Assembly (NCBI RefSeq): GCF_011808225.1
Contig: NZ_SOYS01000002.1
Location: 186,001-250,000, forward strand
Reading direction: 5' to 3'
From: Cedecea colo
GTDB taxonomy: Bacteria > Pseudomonadota > Gammaproteobacteria > Enterobacterales > Enterobacteriaceae
Length of the DNA stretch: 64,000 nucleotides
The notes under the pieces are model-generated. The model saw only the letters and a program-made list of their open reading frames with translations, ran no database searches and was not told the DNA's origin. Below, piece by piece: positions 11,183 to 20,734 of the stretch. Position numbers and translations under genes: made by a program. Each line of letters opens with the position of its first letter. The stretch's first letter is position 1.

Positions 11183-11198
11183 TCTCTTATCCCTATAA

Positions 11199-12152
11199 TC
11201 AAAAACGAACCAGTGCCGAACCCCAGGTAAAGCCGCCGCCAAATGCTTCAAGCAGTACCAGCTGGCCGCGTTTGATGCGCCCGTCACGAACCGCTTCATC
11301 CAGCGCCGCAGGCACGGAGGCCGCAGAGGTGTTACCGTGTCTGTCGAGCGTGACCACTACATTGTCCATCGACATGCTCAGCTTTTTCGCCGTCGCGCTG
11401 ATAATGCGCAGGTTTGCCTGATGCGGCACTAACCAGTCGAGATCCGCGCGGTCCAGATTGTTTGCCGCCAGCGTTTCATCAACAATGTGTGCAAGTTCAG
11501 TGACCGCCACTTTGAAGACCTCGTTACCGGCCATCGTCAGATACGATGATTTAGCAGGATCGAGGCGATCCTGGTTTGGCAGCGTCAGCAGTTCGCCGTA
11601 GCTACCATCAGCATGCAAATGCGTGGAAATAATGCCCGGCTCTTCGCTCTTACCCAGAACGACAGCGCCCGCACCATCACCAAACAGAATAATTGTTCCG
11701 CGATCCTCAGGATCGAGCGTTCTCGCCAGCGCGTCAGAACCGATAACCAACGCGTAGTCTACCACGCCGTTTTTCACGTACAGATCGGCGATACTCAGCG
11801 CATAGGTAAAGCCTGCGCAAGCGGCTGCAACGTCAAACGCCGGGCAACCTTTAATGCCCAGCATGGCCTGTATCTGGCAGGCCGCGCTTGGAAATGCGTG
11901 GGTCGACGACGTGGTCGCAACGACAATCAGGCCAACCTGGGACTTATCGACGCCGGCCATTTCCAGGGCGCGCGTTGCCGCAGCATAGCCCATGGTCGCC
12001 ACGGTTTCTTCGGGCGCTGCGATTCGGCGTTCACGAATACCTGTACGGGTGACAATCCACTCGTCAGAAGTATCCACCATTTTTTCCAGGTCGGCGTTAG
12101 TCCGCACGTGTTCGGGCAGAAAGCTGCCCGTACCAATAATCTTCGTATACAT
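11199..12152 (-). CDS. fabH: FabH, 3-oxoacyl-ACP synthase III (KAS III)
   Basis: Initiates fatty-acid synthesis by condensing acetyl-CoA with malonyl-ACP. It is 317 aa. The catalytic cysteine is Cys112 in [11 protein letters not shown]; the His is in VPHQANLRI and the Asn in HGNTSAAS. It lies 6 nt after plsX and 16 nt before fabD. Confidence 0.97.
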   Translation of the reverse strand: MYTKIIGTGSFLPEHVRTNADLEKMVDTSDEWIVTRTGIRERRIAAPEETVATMGYAAATRALEMAGVDKSQVGLIVVATTSSTHAFPSAACQIQAMLGIKGCPAFDVAAACAGFTYALSIADLYVKNGVVDYALVIGSDALARTLDPEDRGTIILFGDGAGAVVLGKSEEPGIISTHLHADGSYGELLTLPNQDRLDPAKSSYLTMAGNEVFKVAVTELAHIVDETLAANNLDRADLDWLVPHQANLRIISATAKKLSMSMDNVVVTLDRHGNTSAASVPAALDEAVRDGRIKRGQLVLLEAFGGGFTWGSALVRF

Positions 12153-12158
12153 GTACGC

Positions 12159-13193
12159 TCAGTCACTCTTCGGTAATACAGATTCCAGGCGGGCAGAAAT
12201 TCGGGTGGGAACCTGCCGCGCCACCGCCTGCACTGCCTGTTCAATCGCGACGGCAAACGCTCGCTGATTGGCCGCACCGTGGCTCTTAATCACAGTACCG
12301 CGCAATCCTAACAGACAGGCGCCATTATACTGGTCGGGGTTGAGGTGACTGAATCGCCTGGTCAGACGTTTTTGTAACCAACGCTGCAATAAAATCAGCC
12401 ACCACGCCTTTTTTTTCCCCTCGCCCTGTGATTTCAGAAGCGAAAGGAACATCCTGACAACCCCTTCCATTGTCTTGAGTGTGACATTACCAACAAAGCC
12501 ATCACACACCAGTACATCCGTTTTTCCGGTCAACAGTTCGTTGGCTTCAAGATAACCAATATAGTTGATAGAAGGCATTGTTTTTAATAATGCAGAGGCA
12601 TCGCGAATACTGTCGAGGCCTTTGGTCTCTTCTTCACCGATGTTCAGCAACGCCACGCGAGGGTTAACCAGGCCCAGCACCTCTTCCGCCATCACGGAGC
12701 CCATGATGGCAAACTGCACCAGCATATTACTGTCGCAGTCTACATTGGCGCCGAGATCCAGCACCACTGTTTTGCCTTTTTGCTGGTGGGGTAAAACCGT
12801 CATCAGCGCCGGGCGTTCAATCCCTTCAAGGGGCTTAAGCAATAATTTCGCCAGCCCCATCAGGGCACCGGTGTTACCGGCGCTCACGCAGGCTTCCGCC
12901 CGCCCTTCTTTTACCAACTCAAGCGCCAGACGCATGGATGAACCGCGGCTGTTGCGGATCGCATGTGACGGCCTGGCATCACTGGCAATAACCGATTCCG
13001 CAGGAATAATCTGCAGACGTGAACGTTTTTCGAAATCAGCTTTGGCAAGTAATGGCGTGATGGCGTCGGGGCATCCGACTAAAAGAAGGCTTAGCTGGGG
13101 ATTAGAGTCCAGTGCCTGCAATGCTGCAGGCACTGTCACGGAAGGACCGAAGTCCCCACCCATGGCATCTAACGCAAGGGTTAGACGTCTCAA
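12159..13193 (-). CDS. plsX: PlsX, phosphate acyltransferase
   Basis: Makes acyl-phosphate from acyl-ACP for phospholipid synthesis. It starts with TTG, as I recall for E. coli plsX, giving [15 protein letters not shown]. The 344-aa product ends VLPKSD, so it lacks about a dozen C-terminal residues of the E. coli protein; the conserved core ([29 protein letters not shown]) is complete. It follows rpmF by 12 nt. Confidence 0.94.
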   Translation of the reverse strand: MRRLTLALDAMGGDFGPSVTVPAALQALDSNPQLSLLLVGCPDAITPLLAKADFEKRSRLQIIPAESVIASDARPSHAIRNSRGSSMRLALELVKEGRAEACVSAGNTGALMGLAKLLLKPLEGIERPALMTVLPHQQKGKTVVLDLGANVDCDSNMLVQFAIMGSVMAEEVLGLVNPRVALLNIGEEETKGLDSIRDASALLKTMPSINYIGYLEANELLTGKTDVLVCDGFVGNVTLKTMEGVVRMFLSLLKSQGEGKKKAWWLILLQRWLQKRLTRRFSHLNPDQYNGACLLGLRGTVIKSHGAANQRAFAVAIEQAVQAVARQVPTRISARLESVLPKSD

Positions 13194-13205
13194 AGTATCG
13201 CCAGA

Positions 13206-13388
<183 letters not shown>

Positions 13389-13392
13389 TCAA

Positions 13393-13914
13393 TTACTTAC
13401 GCTTTAAACTGGCTAATACGGCAAATGGGTTTGGTTTCTCCGCCTCTGCAGGCAGTTTGCCAAAGACCATGTCCGCCTCGGACACTTCACAGTGTTCAGA
13501 ATCATGCACCGGAACCACTGGCAAGGAGAGGATGATTTCATCTTCCACCAACGCCAGCAGATCGATTTCGCCAAATTCGTTAACCTGAACCGGCTCATAC
13601 GCTTCCGGGAGTGCTTCAGCCTGCTCGTCTTTGACGATCGGACTAAAACAATACTGTGTGTAGACCTGATGAGCAAACGGCTTCCCGCAACGCTGACATG
13701 AGAGCGTCACCGATACCTTTGCATCGCCGGTTAAAACCGCGAGGCGCTGGTTATCGATAGCAAACGTCATATCGCATTCTACATCACTGTCCACACTGAC
13801 CACAGATTCGGCGACGCGCTCAACCTGTTCAGGCGTATAAACACCCTGGTAATCAAGGCGTTTTTGAGCCGTACGAACCGGATCGAGAGTCAGGGGTAAT
13901 TTTACCTTTTGCAT
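13393..13914 (-). CDS. yceD: YceD, large-subunit rRNA accumulation protein (DUF177)
   Basis: A 173-aa DUF177 protein, the same length as in E. coli, tied to 23S rRNA accumulation and nearly always beside rpmF. The Cys-X2-Cys pair in SCQRCGKPF is visible; the C terminus ends [12 protein letters not shown]. It is the first gene of the yceD-rpmF-plsX-fab transcript. A near-consensus promoter lies so close to the ATG that the 5' leader may be only a few nucleotides. Confidence 0.94.
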   Translation of the reverse strand: MQKVKLPLTLDPVRTAQKRLDYQGVYTPEQVERVAESVVSVDSDVECDMTFAIDNQRLAVLTGDAKVSVTLSCQRCGKPFAHQVYTQYCFSPIVKDEQAEALPEAYEPVQVNEFGEIDLLALVEDEIILSLPVVPVHDSEHCEVSEADMVFGKLPAEAEKPNPFAVLASLKRK

Positions 13915-13923
13915 AGGGCGCGC

Positions 13924-13952
13924 ATATTAACTTTGTAACGTCGTAGAGTCAA
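13924..13952 (-). promoter_or_regulatory. Sigma-70 promoter of the yceD-rpmF-plsX-fab operon
   Basis: Minus strand TTGACT, 17-nt spacer, TAATAT. A start site about 7 nt downstream of the -10 would fall near 13917, three to four bases before the yceD ATG at 13914. Confidence 0.7.
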
Positions 13953-13988
13953 AGAAAAAGGCCTCGAAACAGCGCCTTTTGCCATTTC

Positions 13989-14113
13989 TACCCTAAATAG
14001 TTTAAGTTGCAGGCAGGCGCCCAGCTCAGGCATCCCCAGGCGCTTACTAAAGTAAGTGACCGGGATGAGTGAGTGCAGGTAACACACCTGCGGCTTAAAA
14101 TATGACGGGTATA
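13989..14113. repeat. ERIC element, full length
   Basis: Runs from TACCCTAAATAGTTTAAGTT through the core CAGGCGCTTACTAAAGTAAG to AAAATATGACGGGTATA, about 125 bp, the standard ERIC size and layout. It occupies the divergent yceD/yceF gap, just upstream of the yceD promoter. Confidence 0.9.
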
Positions 14114-14181
14114 TTCGCACACATTGCGTGTGGCACAGTTTAAAATGCCTTTATCCAATTCGCTATCTTTAATGAAAAAAC

Positions 14182-14766
14182 ATGCAACCTATCGTGCTGG
14201 CTTCCACCTCACCCTTTCGCCGCGCCCTGCTTGAAAAACTTGGCGTACCGTTTATTACCGCCTCGCCTCTTACAGATGAAACGCCGCACGTCGGCGAGAG
14301 CGCGCGTGAACTGGTTACCCGCCTTGCTCAGACCAAAGCGCAGGCGTTAAGAAATAATTTTCCCGCGCATTTAATTATCGGTTCGGATCAGGTTTGTGTC
14401 CTGAATAATCAGATTGCTGGTAAACCGCATACTGAAGAAAATGCGGTGCAGCAGCTGCTTCTCGCTCGCGGCGGCATCGTGACTTTTTATACCGGACTTG
14501 CGCTTTATAATTCGCAAAACGGCCATCTACAGACGATGTGCGAACCTTTTGATGTGCATTTTCGCCACTTGAGTGAAGAAGAGATCCGCAATTACGTTCG
14601 CAAAGAACAGCCGTTGCAGTGTGCGGGCAGCTTTAAAAGCGAAGGGCTGGGCATTACGCTGTTTGAACGGCTGGAGGGGCGCGATCCCAACACGCTCATT
14701 GGGCTGCCATTAATTGCTTTGTGCGAGATGTTAATAAACGAGGGATGTAATCCGCTGCTGGCATAA
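14182..14766 (+). CDS. yceF: YceF (Maf-2), 7-methyl-GTP pyrophosphatase
   Basis: Maf/HAM1-type house-cleaning nucleotide pyrophosphatase; the E. coli orthologue acts on m7GTP. It has 194 residues. The start motif [15 protein letters not shown], the IIGSDQV metal-binding strand and [20 protein letters not shown] all match E. coli YceF. It is divergent from yceD across an ERIC element and convergent with rluC. Confidence 0.94.
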   Translation: MQPIVLASTSPFRRALLEKLGVPFITASPLTDETPHVGESARELVTRLAQTKAQALRNNFPAHLIIGSDQVCVLNNQIAGKPHTEENAVQQLLLARGGIVTFYTGLALYNSQNGHLQTMCEPFDVHFRHLSEEEIRNYVRKEQPLQCAGSFKSEGLGITLFERLEGRDPNTLIGLPLIALCEMLINEGCNPLLA

Positions 14767-14767
14767 A

Positions 14768-14792
14768 GAAACGCTCCCGGACAGGAGCGTCA
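14768..14792. terminator. Hairpin between convergent yceF and rluC
   Basis: ACGCTCC / GGAGCGT stem with a 6-base loop right after the yceF stop. T tracts are poor on both sides, so it is a weak or shared terminator. Confidence 0.5.
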
Positions 14793-14796
14793 TTCA

Positions 14797-15750
14797 TCAG
14801 CTGGCGTTGCGCAACGCCGTCAGGCACCGTTTGAGCTGCTCATCCAGCGGGGCTTCAACGCGCATAATTTCACCGGTGTTCGGATGCGTAAAGCGTAGCG
14901 CGGCAGCATGCAAGAACAGGCGATTTAAACCTGTGCCTGCCAGCTGCTTATCAAATTCACGATCGCCGTAGCGGTCATCGAAGGCGATAGGATGCCCGGC
15001 ATGGAGCGTATGCACGCGAATCTGGTGCGTGCGGCCAGTCACCGGACTACAGCGCACCAGCGTCGCGAACTTGTAGCGCTCTTCGACCTTAAAACGCGTC
15101 TCTGAAGCTTTACCTTCGCTGTTAACGCGCACGATGCGTTCGCCGCTTTGCAGAATGTTTTTCAGCAGCGGAGCCTGCACCACTTTCATGTGCGACTGCC
15201 ATTGACCGCGAACCAGCGCCAGATAATCCTTCTGCATGCCTTTTTCGCGCAGTTGTTCATGTAACGAACGTAGCGCGGAACGCTTTTTCGCCACCAGCAG
15301 GATGCCGGACGTATCACGGTCCAGGCGATGAACGAGTTCCAGGAAGCGCGCTTCCGGGCGCAGCGCACGCAGGCCTTCGATTACGCCAAAGCTTAATCCG
15401 CTTCCGCCATGCACCGCCGTGCCTGAAGGCTTGTTCAGCACAAGGATATGCTCATCTTCATAGAGAATAGCGTCAGCCAGCGCCGCCACTTTCTGCAGGT
15501 GCGGTGAGACCGGCGCATCTTCACGCTCGGCCACTCTGACGGGCGGAATTCTGACTTCATCGCCGTCCTCGAGCTTGTACTCCGGCTTGATGCGTTTTTT
15601 ATTCACGCGCACTTCGCCTTTGCGCAAAATGCGATAGATCATACTTTTCGGCACGCCCTTTAAACGGGAGAGCAAAAAATTGTCGATACGTTGCCCGGCC
15701 TCATCGGCGGAAATAGCAACGATTTTTACGGAAGGTGTCTGGGTTTTCAT
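14797..15750 (-). CDS. rluC: RluC, 23S rRNA pseudouridine synthase (955/2504/2580)
   Basis: Isomerises three uridines in 23S rRNA. It is 317 aa (E. coli 319). An N-terminal S4 domain (about 18-80; PKSMIYRILRKGEVRVN) precedes the RluA-type catalytic domain. The active-site aspartate is in VHRLDRDTSG, and TGRTHQIRVH is the second family motif. The start MKTQTPSVKIV follows the E. coli protein; an ATG 165 nt upstream would put the leader into the protein. It is divergent from rne. Confidence 0.95.
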   Translation of the reverse strand: MKTQTPSVKIVAISADEAGQRIDNFLLSRLKGVPKSMIYRILRKGEVRVNKKRIKPEYKLEDGDEVRIPPVRVAEREDAPVSPHLQKVAALADAILYEDEHILVLNKPSGTAVHGGSGLSFGVIEGLRALRPEARFLELVHRLDRDTSGILLVAKKRSALRSLHEQLREKGMQKDYLALVRGQWQSHMKVVQAPLLKNILQSGERIVRVNSEGKASETRFKVEERYKFATLVRCSPVTGRTHQIRVHTLHAGHPIAFDDRYGDREFDKQLAGTGLNRLFLHAAALRFTHPNTGEIMRVEAPLDEQLKRCLTALRNAS

Positions 15751-15904
15751 GGTCGGCGATTCTAAATAGCGTACGCGCATAGCGCCACTCATTTTTATGT
15801 GCTTAACTGACAATCTGCCCGGTTCAAGACGATATAACCTGTCTTTTTGCACTTTCTGCCCAAGGCAGAAAAAAAGCGGGTTAAAAATCTGTAAGAAACG
15901 AGGC

Positions 15905-15940
15905 ACCAAAGGCAAAAGTCATCTTGCTATAATAAGGTTA
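15905..15940 (+). promoter_or_regulatory. Probable rne promoter (p1-like)
   Basis: A perfect TATAAT lies at 15928-15933, preceded by TTGC; the -35 is poor. Initiation near 15940 would give a leader of about 380 nt, comparable to the 361-nt leader from E. coli rne p1. Confidence 0.5.
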
Positions 15941-16322
15941 GCAATGGAATAATGTTGCGGTTTTCCGTGTTGATACTTGTTAGCGCAAGGAATTTTGCGG
16001 AATTACCATTTTTGTCTGAAAGAACATCCACGCAGCAATGGCGTAAGACGTAATGTACTTTCAGGCAGTTAGCGGGCTGCGGGTTGCAGCCTGGCCGGTA
16101 AATGGAATCAACGCTTGCGAAACTATTTCCAGGACTTGTTCCCACGATAATTGCGCTGTATTTCCGTATGAAATACAGGCTACCGACACTTTGCGCCTCT
16201 CAGCAAGCGACAACCGTGAGGTTGGCGACTGTGCGTTTAGTCACGAGGCCATCGGTTCATTCCCGGTCAGCGTTACCATGCCCGTAGCTCATCACCAATG
16301 TAAGAATAATGAGTAAGTTACG
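15941..16322 (+). promoter_or_regulatory. rne 5' untranslated region with autoregulatory hairpins
   Basis: Long leader without a supported gene. It contains a stable hairpin GGCTGC-GGGTT-GCAGCC (about 16074-16090), the stem CTGTATTTC / GAAATACAG (about 16153-16175), and an A/T-rich ribosome-binding region (AATAATGAGTAAGTTACG) before the ATG. In E. coli the equivalent leader lets RNase E cleave and destabilise its own mRNA. Small open frames here do not look coding. Confidence 0.6.
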
Positions 16323-19300
16323 ATGAAAAGAATGCTAATAAACGCAACTCAGCAAGAAGAGTTGCGTGTCGCCCTTGTAGATGGGCAGCGTCTGTACGAT
16401 CTGGATATTGAAAGCCCAGGTCACGAACAGAAAAAGGCCAACATCTATAAAGGAAAAATCACCCGCGTTGAACCAAGTCTGGAAGCGGCGTTTGTAGATT
16501 ACGGCGCGGAACGTCATGGTTTCCTCCCCCTGAAAGAAATTGCCCGCGAATATTTCCCGTCTAATTATTCATCACACGGTCGCCCGAACATTAAAGACGT
16601 TCTGCGCGAAGGCCAGGAAGTGATTGTCCAGATTGATAAAGAAGAACGTGGCAATAAAGGCGCAGCCTTAACCACCTTTATCAGCCTGGCCGGTAGTTAT
16701 CTGGTGCTGATGCCGAACAACCCACGTGCCGGCGGTATTTCACGCCGCATTGAGGGTGACGACCGTACCGAACTGAAAGAAGCGCTTTCTTCTCTGGAAC
16801 TGCCGGACGGCATGGGCCTGATTGTACGTACTGCCGGCGTGGGTAAATCCGCTGAAGCGCTGCAATGGGACTTAAGCTTCCGCCTGAAACACTGGGAAGC
16901 TATTCTTAAAGCCGCTGAGAGCCGCCCTGCTCCGTTCCTTATTCACCAGGAAAGCAACGTTATCGTGCGTGCCTTCCGCGACTATCTGCGTCAGGACATC
17001 GGTGAGATCCTTATCGATAACCCGAAAGTACTTGAGCTGGCTCGTCAGCACATCGGCGCGCTGGGTCGTCCGGATTTCAGCAGCAAAATTAAGCTCTACA
17101 CCGGTGAAATTCCGCTGTTCAGCCATTATCAGATTGAGTCGCAGATTGAGTCCGCTTTCCAGCGTGAAGTCCGTCTGCCGTCCGGTGGTTCAATTGTTAT
17201 CGACACCACCGAAGCCCTGACCGCTATCGATATTAACTCCGCTCGCGCAACCCGCGGTGGTGATATCGAAGAGACGGCCTTTAACACTAACCTTGAAGCA
17301 GCCGACGAAATCGCCCGTCAGCTCCGCCTGCGTGACCTTGGCGGCCTGATTGTTATCGACTTTATTGATATGACTCCGGTTCGCCACCAGCGTGCGGTTG
17401 AAAACCGTCTGCGCGAGGCTGTGCGTCAGGACCGTGCCCGTATCCAGATCAGCCATATTTCTCGCTTCGGCCTGCTGGAAATGTCCCGTCAGCGCCTCTC
17501 CCCGTCACTGGGTGAGTCAAGCCACCATGTGTGTCCGCGCTGTAGCGGTACCGGCACAATTCGTGACAACGAATCCCTGTCGCTCTCCATTCTGCGCCTG
17601 ATTGAAGAGGAAGCGCTGAAAGAGAATACCCAGGAAGTCCACGCTATCGTTCCGGTGCAGGTTGCCTCTTACCTGCTGAACGAAAAACGTGATGCGGTAA
17701 GCGCCATTGAAACCCGTCAGGGTGGCGTAAAAGCCATTATCGTGCCAAACGATCGAATGGAAACGCCGCACTACTCCGTTTTACGCGTGCGTAAAGGCGA
17801 AGAAACCAAAACGCTAAGCTACATGCTGCCGAAGCTGCATGAAGAAGAGATGGCAATGCCTTCTGATGAAGAGCACGCCGAGCGTAAACGCCCGGAACAG
17901 CCAGCGCTTGCCACTTTCGTGATGCCAGACGTGCCGGCAGCTCCGCCGGAAGCAGCGCCTGCGGCGAAACCTGTAGCCGCGGCTAAAACCGCAGCGCCTG
18001 CACAACCTAAAGCGCCAGCGCAGCCTGGGCTTGTTAGCCGCATCGTCAGCGCGCTGAAAAACCTATTTGCCGGTGAAGCTACCGTTGAGAGCAAAGAAGT
18101 TAAAGAAGAGAAGCCTGCTGAGACGGCAACGCAACGCCAGGGTCAGGAGCGTCGTAACAACCGCCGCCAGAACAACCGTCGCGATCGTGGCGATCGCACC
18201 AACCGCGACCGTGATAACCGTAACGAAAATCGCGAGGTTCGTGAAAATCGCGAGGTTCGTGAAAGCCGCGAGCCGCGTGAAAATCGTGAAGAAAACCGTC
18301 GCAATCGTCGCCAGGGCCAGGGTCAGCAGCAAACCGCAGAAGTTCGTGAAACTCGCCAGAACGTAGCGGAAGAAGTTGAAAAACCGAAAGCACGCGACGA
18401 GCAGCAGCCGCGTCGCGATCGTAACCGCCGTCGCAACGATGACAAACGTCAGGCGCAGCAGGAAGTTAAAACGCTGCAACGCGACGAAGTCGTTGAAGTC
18501 GAAGCCGAGCAGGAAGAACGCGTTCAGGTTATGCCGCGCCGTAAACAGCGCCAGCTGAACCAGAAAATTCGTTTCGAATCCGTTGAAGATATTGCTGCAG
18601 CTCAGGCGGCAGCGGCGGCTCAGGAAGCAGCAGCTCCGGCGCAGCAGGCTACAGCGGCGGCTCAGGAAGAAGCAGCCCCGGCGCAGGCGGTCGATACGTC
18701 TCACACCGAGCTGGCTACTATTCCTTTGCCAGCCGTGGTTGAAGCACCCGCAAGCGAGCAGGACGAGAACGGCGATTCACGTAATGACGCTAATGGTATG
18801 CCGCGTCGTTCACGTCGTTCCCCACGCCACCTGCGTGTCAGCGGCCAGCGTCGTCGTCGCTATCGTGATGAGCGTTACCCAACCCAGTCTCCAATGCCGT
18901 TAACCATTGCCTGCGCATCGCCTGAGCTGGCATCCGGTAAAGCCTGGATCAGCTATCCAATTGCCCGTCAGGACGTTGCGGCGCAGGAAGAAGTGCAGAA
19001 CGACGCTGTTGTGGAAGAAGCACAGGTTACAGCAGCCGTTCAGCAGCCAGAAGAGGTTGCGATTTCTGAGCCCGTAGTTCAGGAGACGCCAGTGGCTGAG
19101 CCAGTCGTTGAAACTACGCATCCGGAAGTGATTGCGACGCCGGTTAGCGAACAGCCTCAGCTTATCGCCGCGCAGGACGAAGTGGTCGCTGAACAGGTGA
19201 TTGAAGAAGTGGCTCCAGCTGAAGTTGAAGCGTCGCCAGAAGCTGCTCAGACGGCAGAAATGGCAGAAGTTGCCCCTGTGGTAGTGGAACAAACTGCCCC

Positions 19301-19598
19301 GGAAGCACCGGTTGCAACCGCTGAAGAGAGCAAACCAGCGCAATCAGAACCTGAAGCGGTTGTTAAAACGATGCCTGCTGTAGAGCCAGCGGCAGCGCCT
19401 GTACCAGTTCCACACGCTGTTAAGCACGCCACAGCGCCAATGACGCGCGCTCCTGCACCTGATTACACGCCAGAGCCAGCGCGTACAAGCGACTGGGTCC
19501 GCCCGGACTTTGAGTTTACCGGCCGTGGGTCTGCGGGTGGCCATAGCGCAACGCATCAGGCGACAGCGCCGGCGACTCGCCCACAAAGCGCCGAGTAA
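16323..19598 (+). CDS. rne: Rne, ribonuclease E
   Basis: Essential endoribonuclease and degradosome scaffold (1091 aa; E. coli 1061). Catalytic half (1-530): S1 domain around 37-120, the DNase I-like domain with Asp303 ([12 protein letters not shown]) and Asp346 (VIDFIDM), and the zinc link Cys404/Cys407 in CPRCSGTG. C-terminal half: amphipathic membrane anchor near 569-583 ([13 protein letters not shown]), an Arg-rich RNA-binding region near 600-720, the enolase-binding [14 protein letters not shown] area, and a C-terminal PNPase-binding end (GGHSATHQ). Extra length comes from Glu/Ala/Pro-rich linkers with tandem repeats at 18222-18300 and 18608-18685. Confidence 0.97.
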   Translation: MKRMLINATQQEELRVALVDGQRLYDLDIESPGHEQKKANIYKGKITRVEPSLEAAFVDYGAERHGFLPLKEIAREYFPSNYSSHGRPNIKDVLREGQEVIVQIDKEERGNKGAALTTFISLAGSYLVLMPNNPRAGGISRRIEGDDRTELKEALSSLELPDGMGLIVRTAGVGKSAEALQWDLSFRLKHWEAILKAAESRPAPFLIHQESNVIVRAFRDYLRQDIGEILIDNPKVLELARQHIGALGRPDFSSKIKLYTGEIPLFSHYQIESQIESAFQREVRLPSGGSIVIDTTEALTAIDINSARATRGGDIEETAFNTNLEAADEIARQLRLRDLGGLIVIDFIDMTPVRHQRAVENRLREAVRQDRARIQISHISRFGLLEMSRQRLSPSLGESSHHVCPRCSGTGTIRDNESLSLSILRLIEEEALKENTQEVHAIVPVQVASYLLNEKRDAVSAIETRQGGVKAIIVPNDRMETPHYSVLRVRKGEETKTLSYMLPKLHEEEMAMPSDEEHAERKRPEQPALATFVMPDVPAAPPEAAPAAKPVAAAKTAAPAQPKAPAQPGLVSRIVSALKNLFAGEATVESKEVKEEKPAETATQRQGQERRNNRRQNNRRDRGDRTNRDRDNRNENREVRENREVRESREPRENREENRRNRRQGQGQQQTAEVRETRQNVAEEVEKPKARDEQQPRRDRNRRRNDDKRQAQQEVKTLQRDEVVEVEAEQEERVQVMPRRKQRQLNQKIRFESVEDIAAAQAAAAAQEAAAPAQQATAAAQEEAAPAQAVDTSHTELATIPLPAVVEAPASEQDENGDSRNDANGMPRRSRRSPRHLRVSGQRRRRYRDERYPTQSPMPLTIACASPELASGKAWISYPIARQDVAAQEEVQNDAVVEEAQVTAAVQQPEEVAISEPVVQETPVAEPVVETTHPEVIATPVSEQPQLIAAQDEVVAEQVIEEVAPAEVEASPEAAQTAEMAEVAPVVVEQTAPEAPVATAEESKPAQSEPEAVVKTMPAVEPAAAPVPVPHAVKHATAPMTRAPAPDYTPEPARTSDWVRPDFEFTGRGSAGGHSATHQATAPATRPQSAE

Positions 19599-19615
19599 TA
19601 TCAGCCGCTTAGCAA

Positions 19616-19648
19616 AAGCCGGTCAGGCAACTGACCGGCTTTTTTTAT
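19616..19648 (+). terminator. Terminator of rne
   Basis: AAGCCGGTCAG / CTGACCGGCTT stem with a short loop followed by TTTTTTTAT, about 20 nt after the rne stop. Confidence 0.92.
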
Positions 19649-19673
19649 GCCTGTGCTCCTCCTGAATTGCGGA

Positions 19674-19709
19674 TAAAAAAAAGCCCACTCCGCGGTGCGG
19701 AAGTGGGCA
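19674..19709 (-). terminator. Terminator of the flg operon (after flgL)
   Basis: Minus strand stem GCCCACTTCCGC / GCGGAGTGGGC with loop ACC, followed by eight Ts. A second small stem GCGTGTC / GACACGC lies just upstream in the 3' UTR (19716-19738). Confidence 0.9.
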
Positions 19710-19754
19710 CATGATGCGTGTCCAGTTTCATGACACGCCCAAAGACAAAAACTA
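19674..19754 (-). ncRNA. flgL 3' UTR, candidate FlgO-type sRNA
   Basis: The flgL 3' UTR is about 80 nt, has two stems and ends in a strong terminator with a long U tail, the form that suits Hfq binding. In E. coli the flgL 3' UTR yields the sRNA FlgO. I base the candidate on position and shape only; no sequence match was made. Confidence 0.3.
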
Positions 19755-20717
19755 TTACGAATTCAGCTGGAACAAAGACATGCCCTGCATATCCGTAAAC
19801 GCTTTATACGCCGCCTGAAGCGCGGCCTGCTGCATGGTGTAAGAGGAAATTGTTGAATTCCAGTCAACGTCAACCAGGCTGCTCATCTGCGTCTGCTGGT
19901 CTACCGCGCGGTCATCGCCTAATGAGTCCAGAGCGCTTAACTCGTTTAGCTGGGTACCCAGTTCTGAACGTACGGTCAAAACGTTGTTAAGCGAGTTCTT
20001 AAGGCCGCGGTTAGTTTTATCAATCACTGCGGTTAAATCGGCCTTCTGATCGTCATCAAGATCTGCAGTCGGAGTGTTTAGGGCAGCGATAGCCGTATCA
20101 AGCATTTTGAACAGATCGGTTTCAGGATCGGTATTATCCGGTTCCGCTATCGCATTGCTGGTGATGGTATTGAAAACCTGAGCGCCCGTGTGGCCGATTG
20201 TCATCGTACGGGAGGCGTCCACGGATTGTGTAATAGCCGTTTTACCGCCATCGTAGCTAACCCCTTCTGCTCCATCACTAAAAGGAGCCGTTTCGGTTTT
20301 GTAACCTGCGAAAATATAGCGGCCGTTACCGTCGGTGCTGTTTGCCAGGTTCAGGATCTGATCGCGAATCCCGCTAATCTCCGTTGCCAGAGAAGCACGG
20401 TCATCATCACTTAACGTTCCGTTACCTGCATTAACAATCTTTTCCTGCGCGGTTTGAATCGCGGTCGTCACCTGTGACAGCACGTTTTCTTCCAGCGAAA
20501 CTTTTTGTGTCGCAAAAGTTCGGGCCAGCGCGTACTGGCTGGTTTGAGACTGGGCCTGTGACAACACTACCGCCTGGGAAGCCGCAACCGGATCGTCAGA
20601 AGGTCTGTTGACCCGCAGGCCGGTCGACATTTGTTCACCATAGCCCAGCCATGTGCTCTGGGCGTTAGTCACGCCGCGCATAGTCTGGTCGTACATCATC
20701 TGAGTACTGATACGCAT
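19755..20717 (-). CDS. flgL: FlgL, hook-filament junction protein (HAP3)
   Basis: Second junction protein between hook and flagellin filament, secreted by the flagellar type III system. It is 320 aa (E. coli 317). The amphipathic N terminus (MRISTQMMYDQTMRGVTNAQ) and the C-terminal helix (SSLVDVDWNSTISSYTMQQA, then ALQAAYKAF) are the coiled-coil ends shared with flagellins; the middle is Asp/Thr-rich. It follows flgK by 17 nt and uses its transcripts. Confidence 0.96.
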   Translation of the reverse strand: MRISTQMMYDQTMRGVTNAQSTWLGYGEQMSTGLRVNRPSDDPVAASQAVVLSQAQSQTSQYALARTFATQKVSLEENVLSQVTTAIQTAQEKIVNAGNGTLSDDDRASLATEISGIRDQILNLANSTDGNGRYIFAGYKTETAPFSDGAEGVSYDGGKTAITQSVDASRTMTIGHTGAQVFNTITSNAIAEPDNTDPETDLFKMLDTAIAALNTPTADLDDDQKADLTAVIDKTNRGLKNSLNNVLTVRSELGTQLNELSALDSLGDDRAVDQQTQMSSLVDVDWNSTISSYTMQQAALQAAYKAFTDMQGMSLFQLNS

Positions 20718-20734
20718 TCGCTATGATTCCTCAG

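Noticed and set aside
13902-14120. 72-codon minus-strand frame upstream of yceD
   Set aside because: It consists of ERIC sequence and promoter DNA; ERIC elements commonly hold open frames without coding function.
16053-16316. 87-codon open frame in the rne leader
   Set aside because: It lies in the structured autoregulatory 5' UTR, has no ribosome site and no resemblance to known leader peptides.
18222-18300. Regular short repeats resembling a CRISPR array
   Set aside because: The repeats are 18 bp, in frame inside rne, contiguous without unique spacers, and encode a known type of Arg-rich linker.
18063-18704. 213-codon minus-strand frame within rne
   Set aside because: Shadow of the repetitive Arg/Glu-rich region of rne; its Phe/Leu/Arg repeats mirror the codon bias of the opposite strand.
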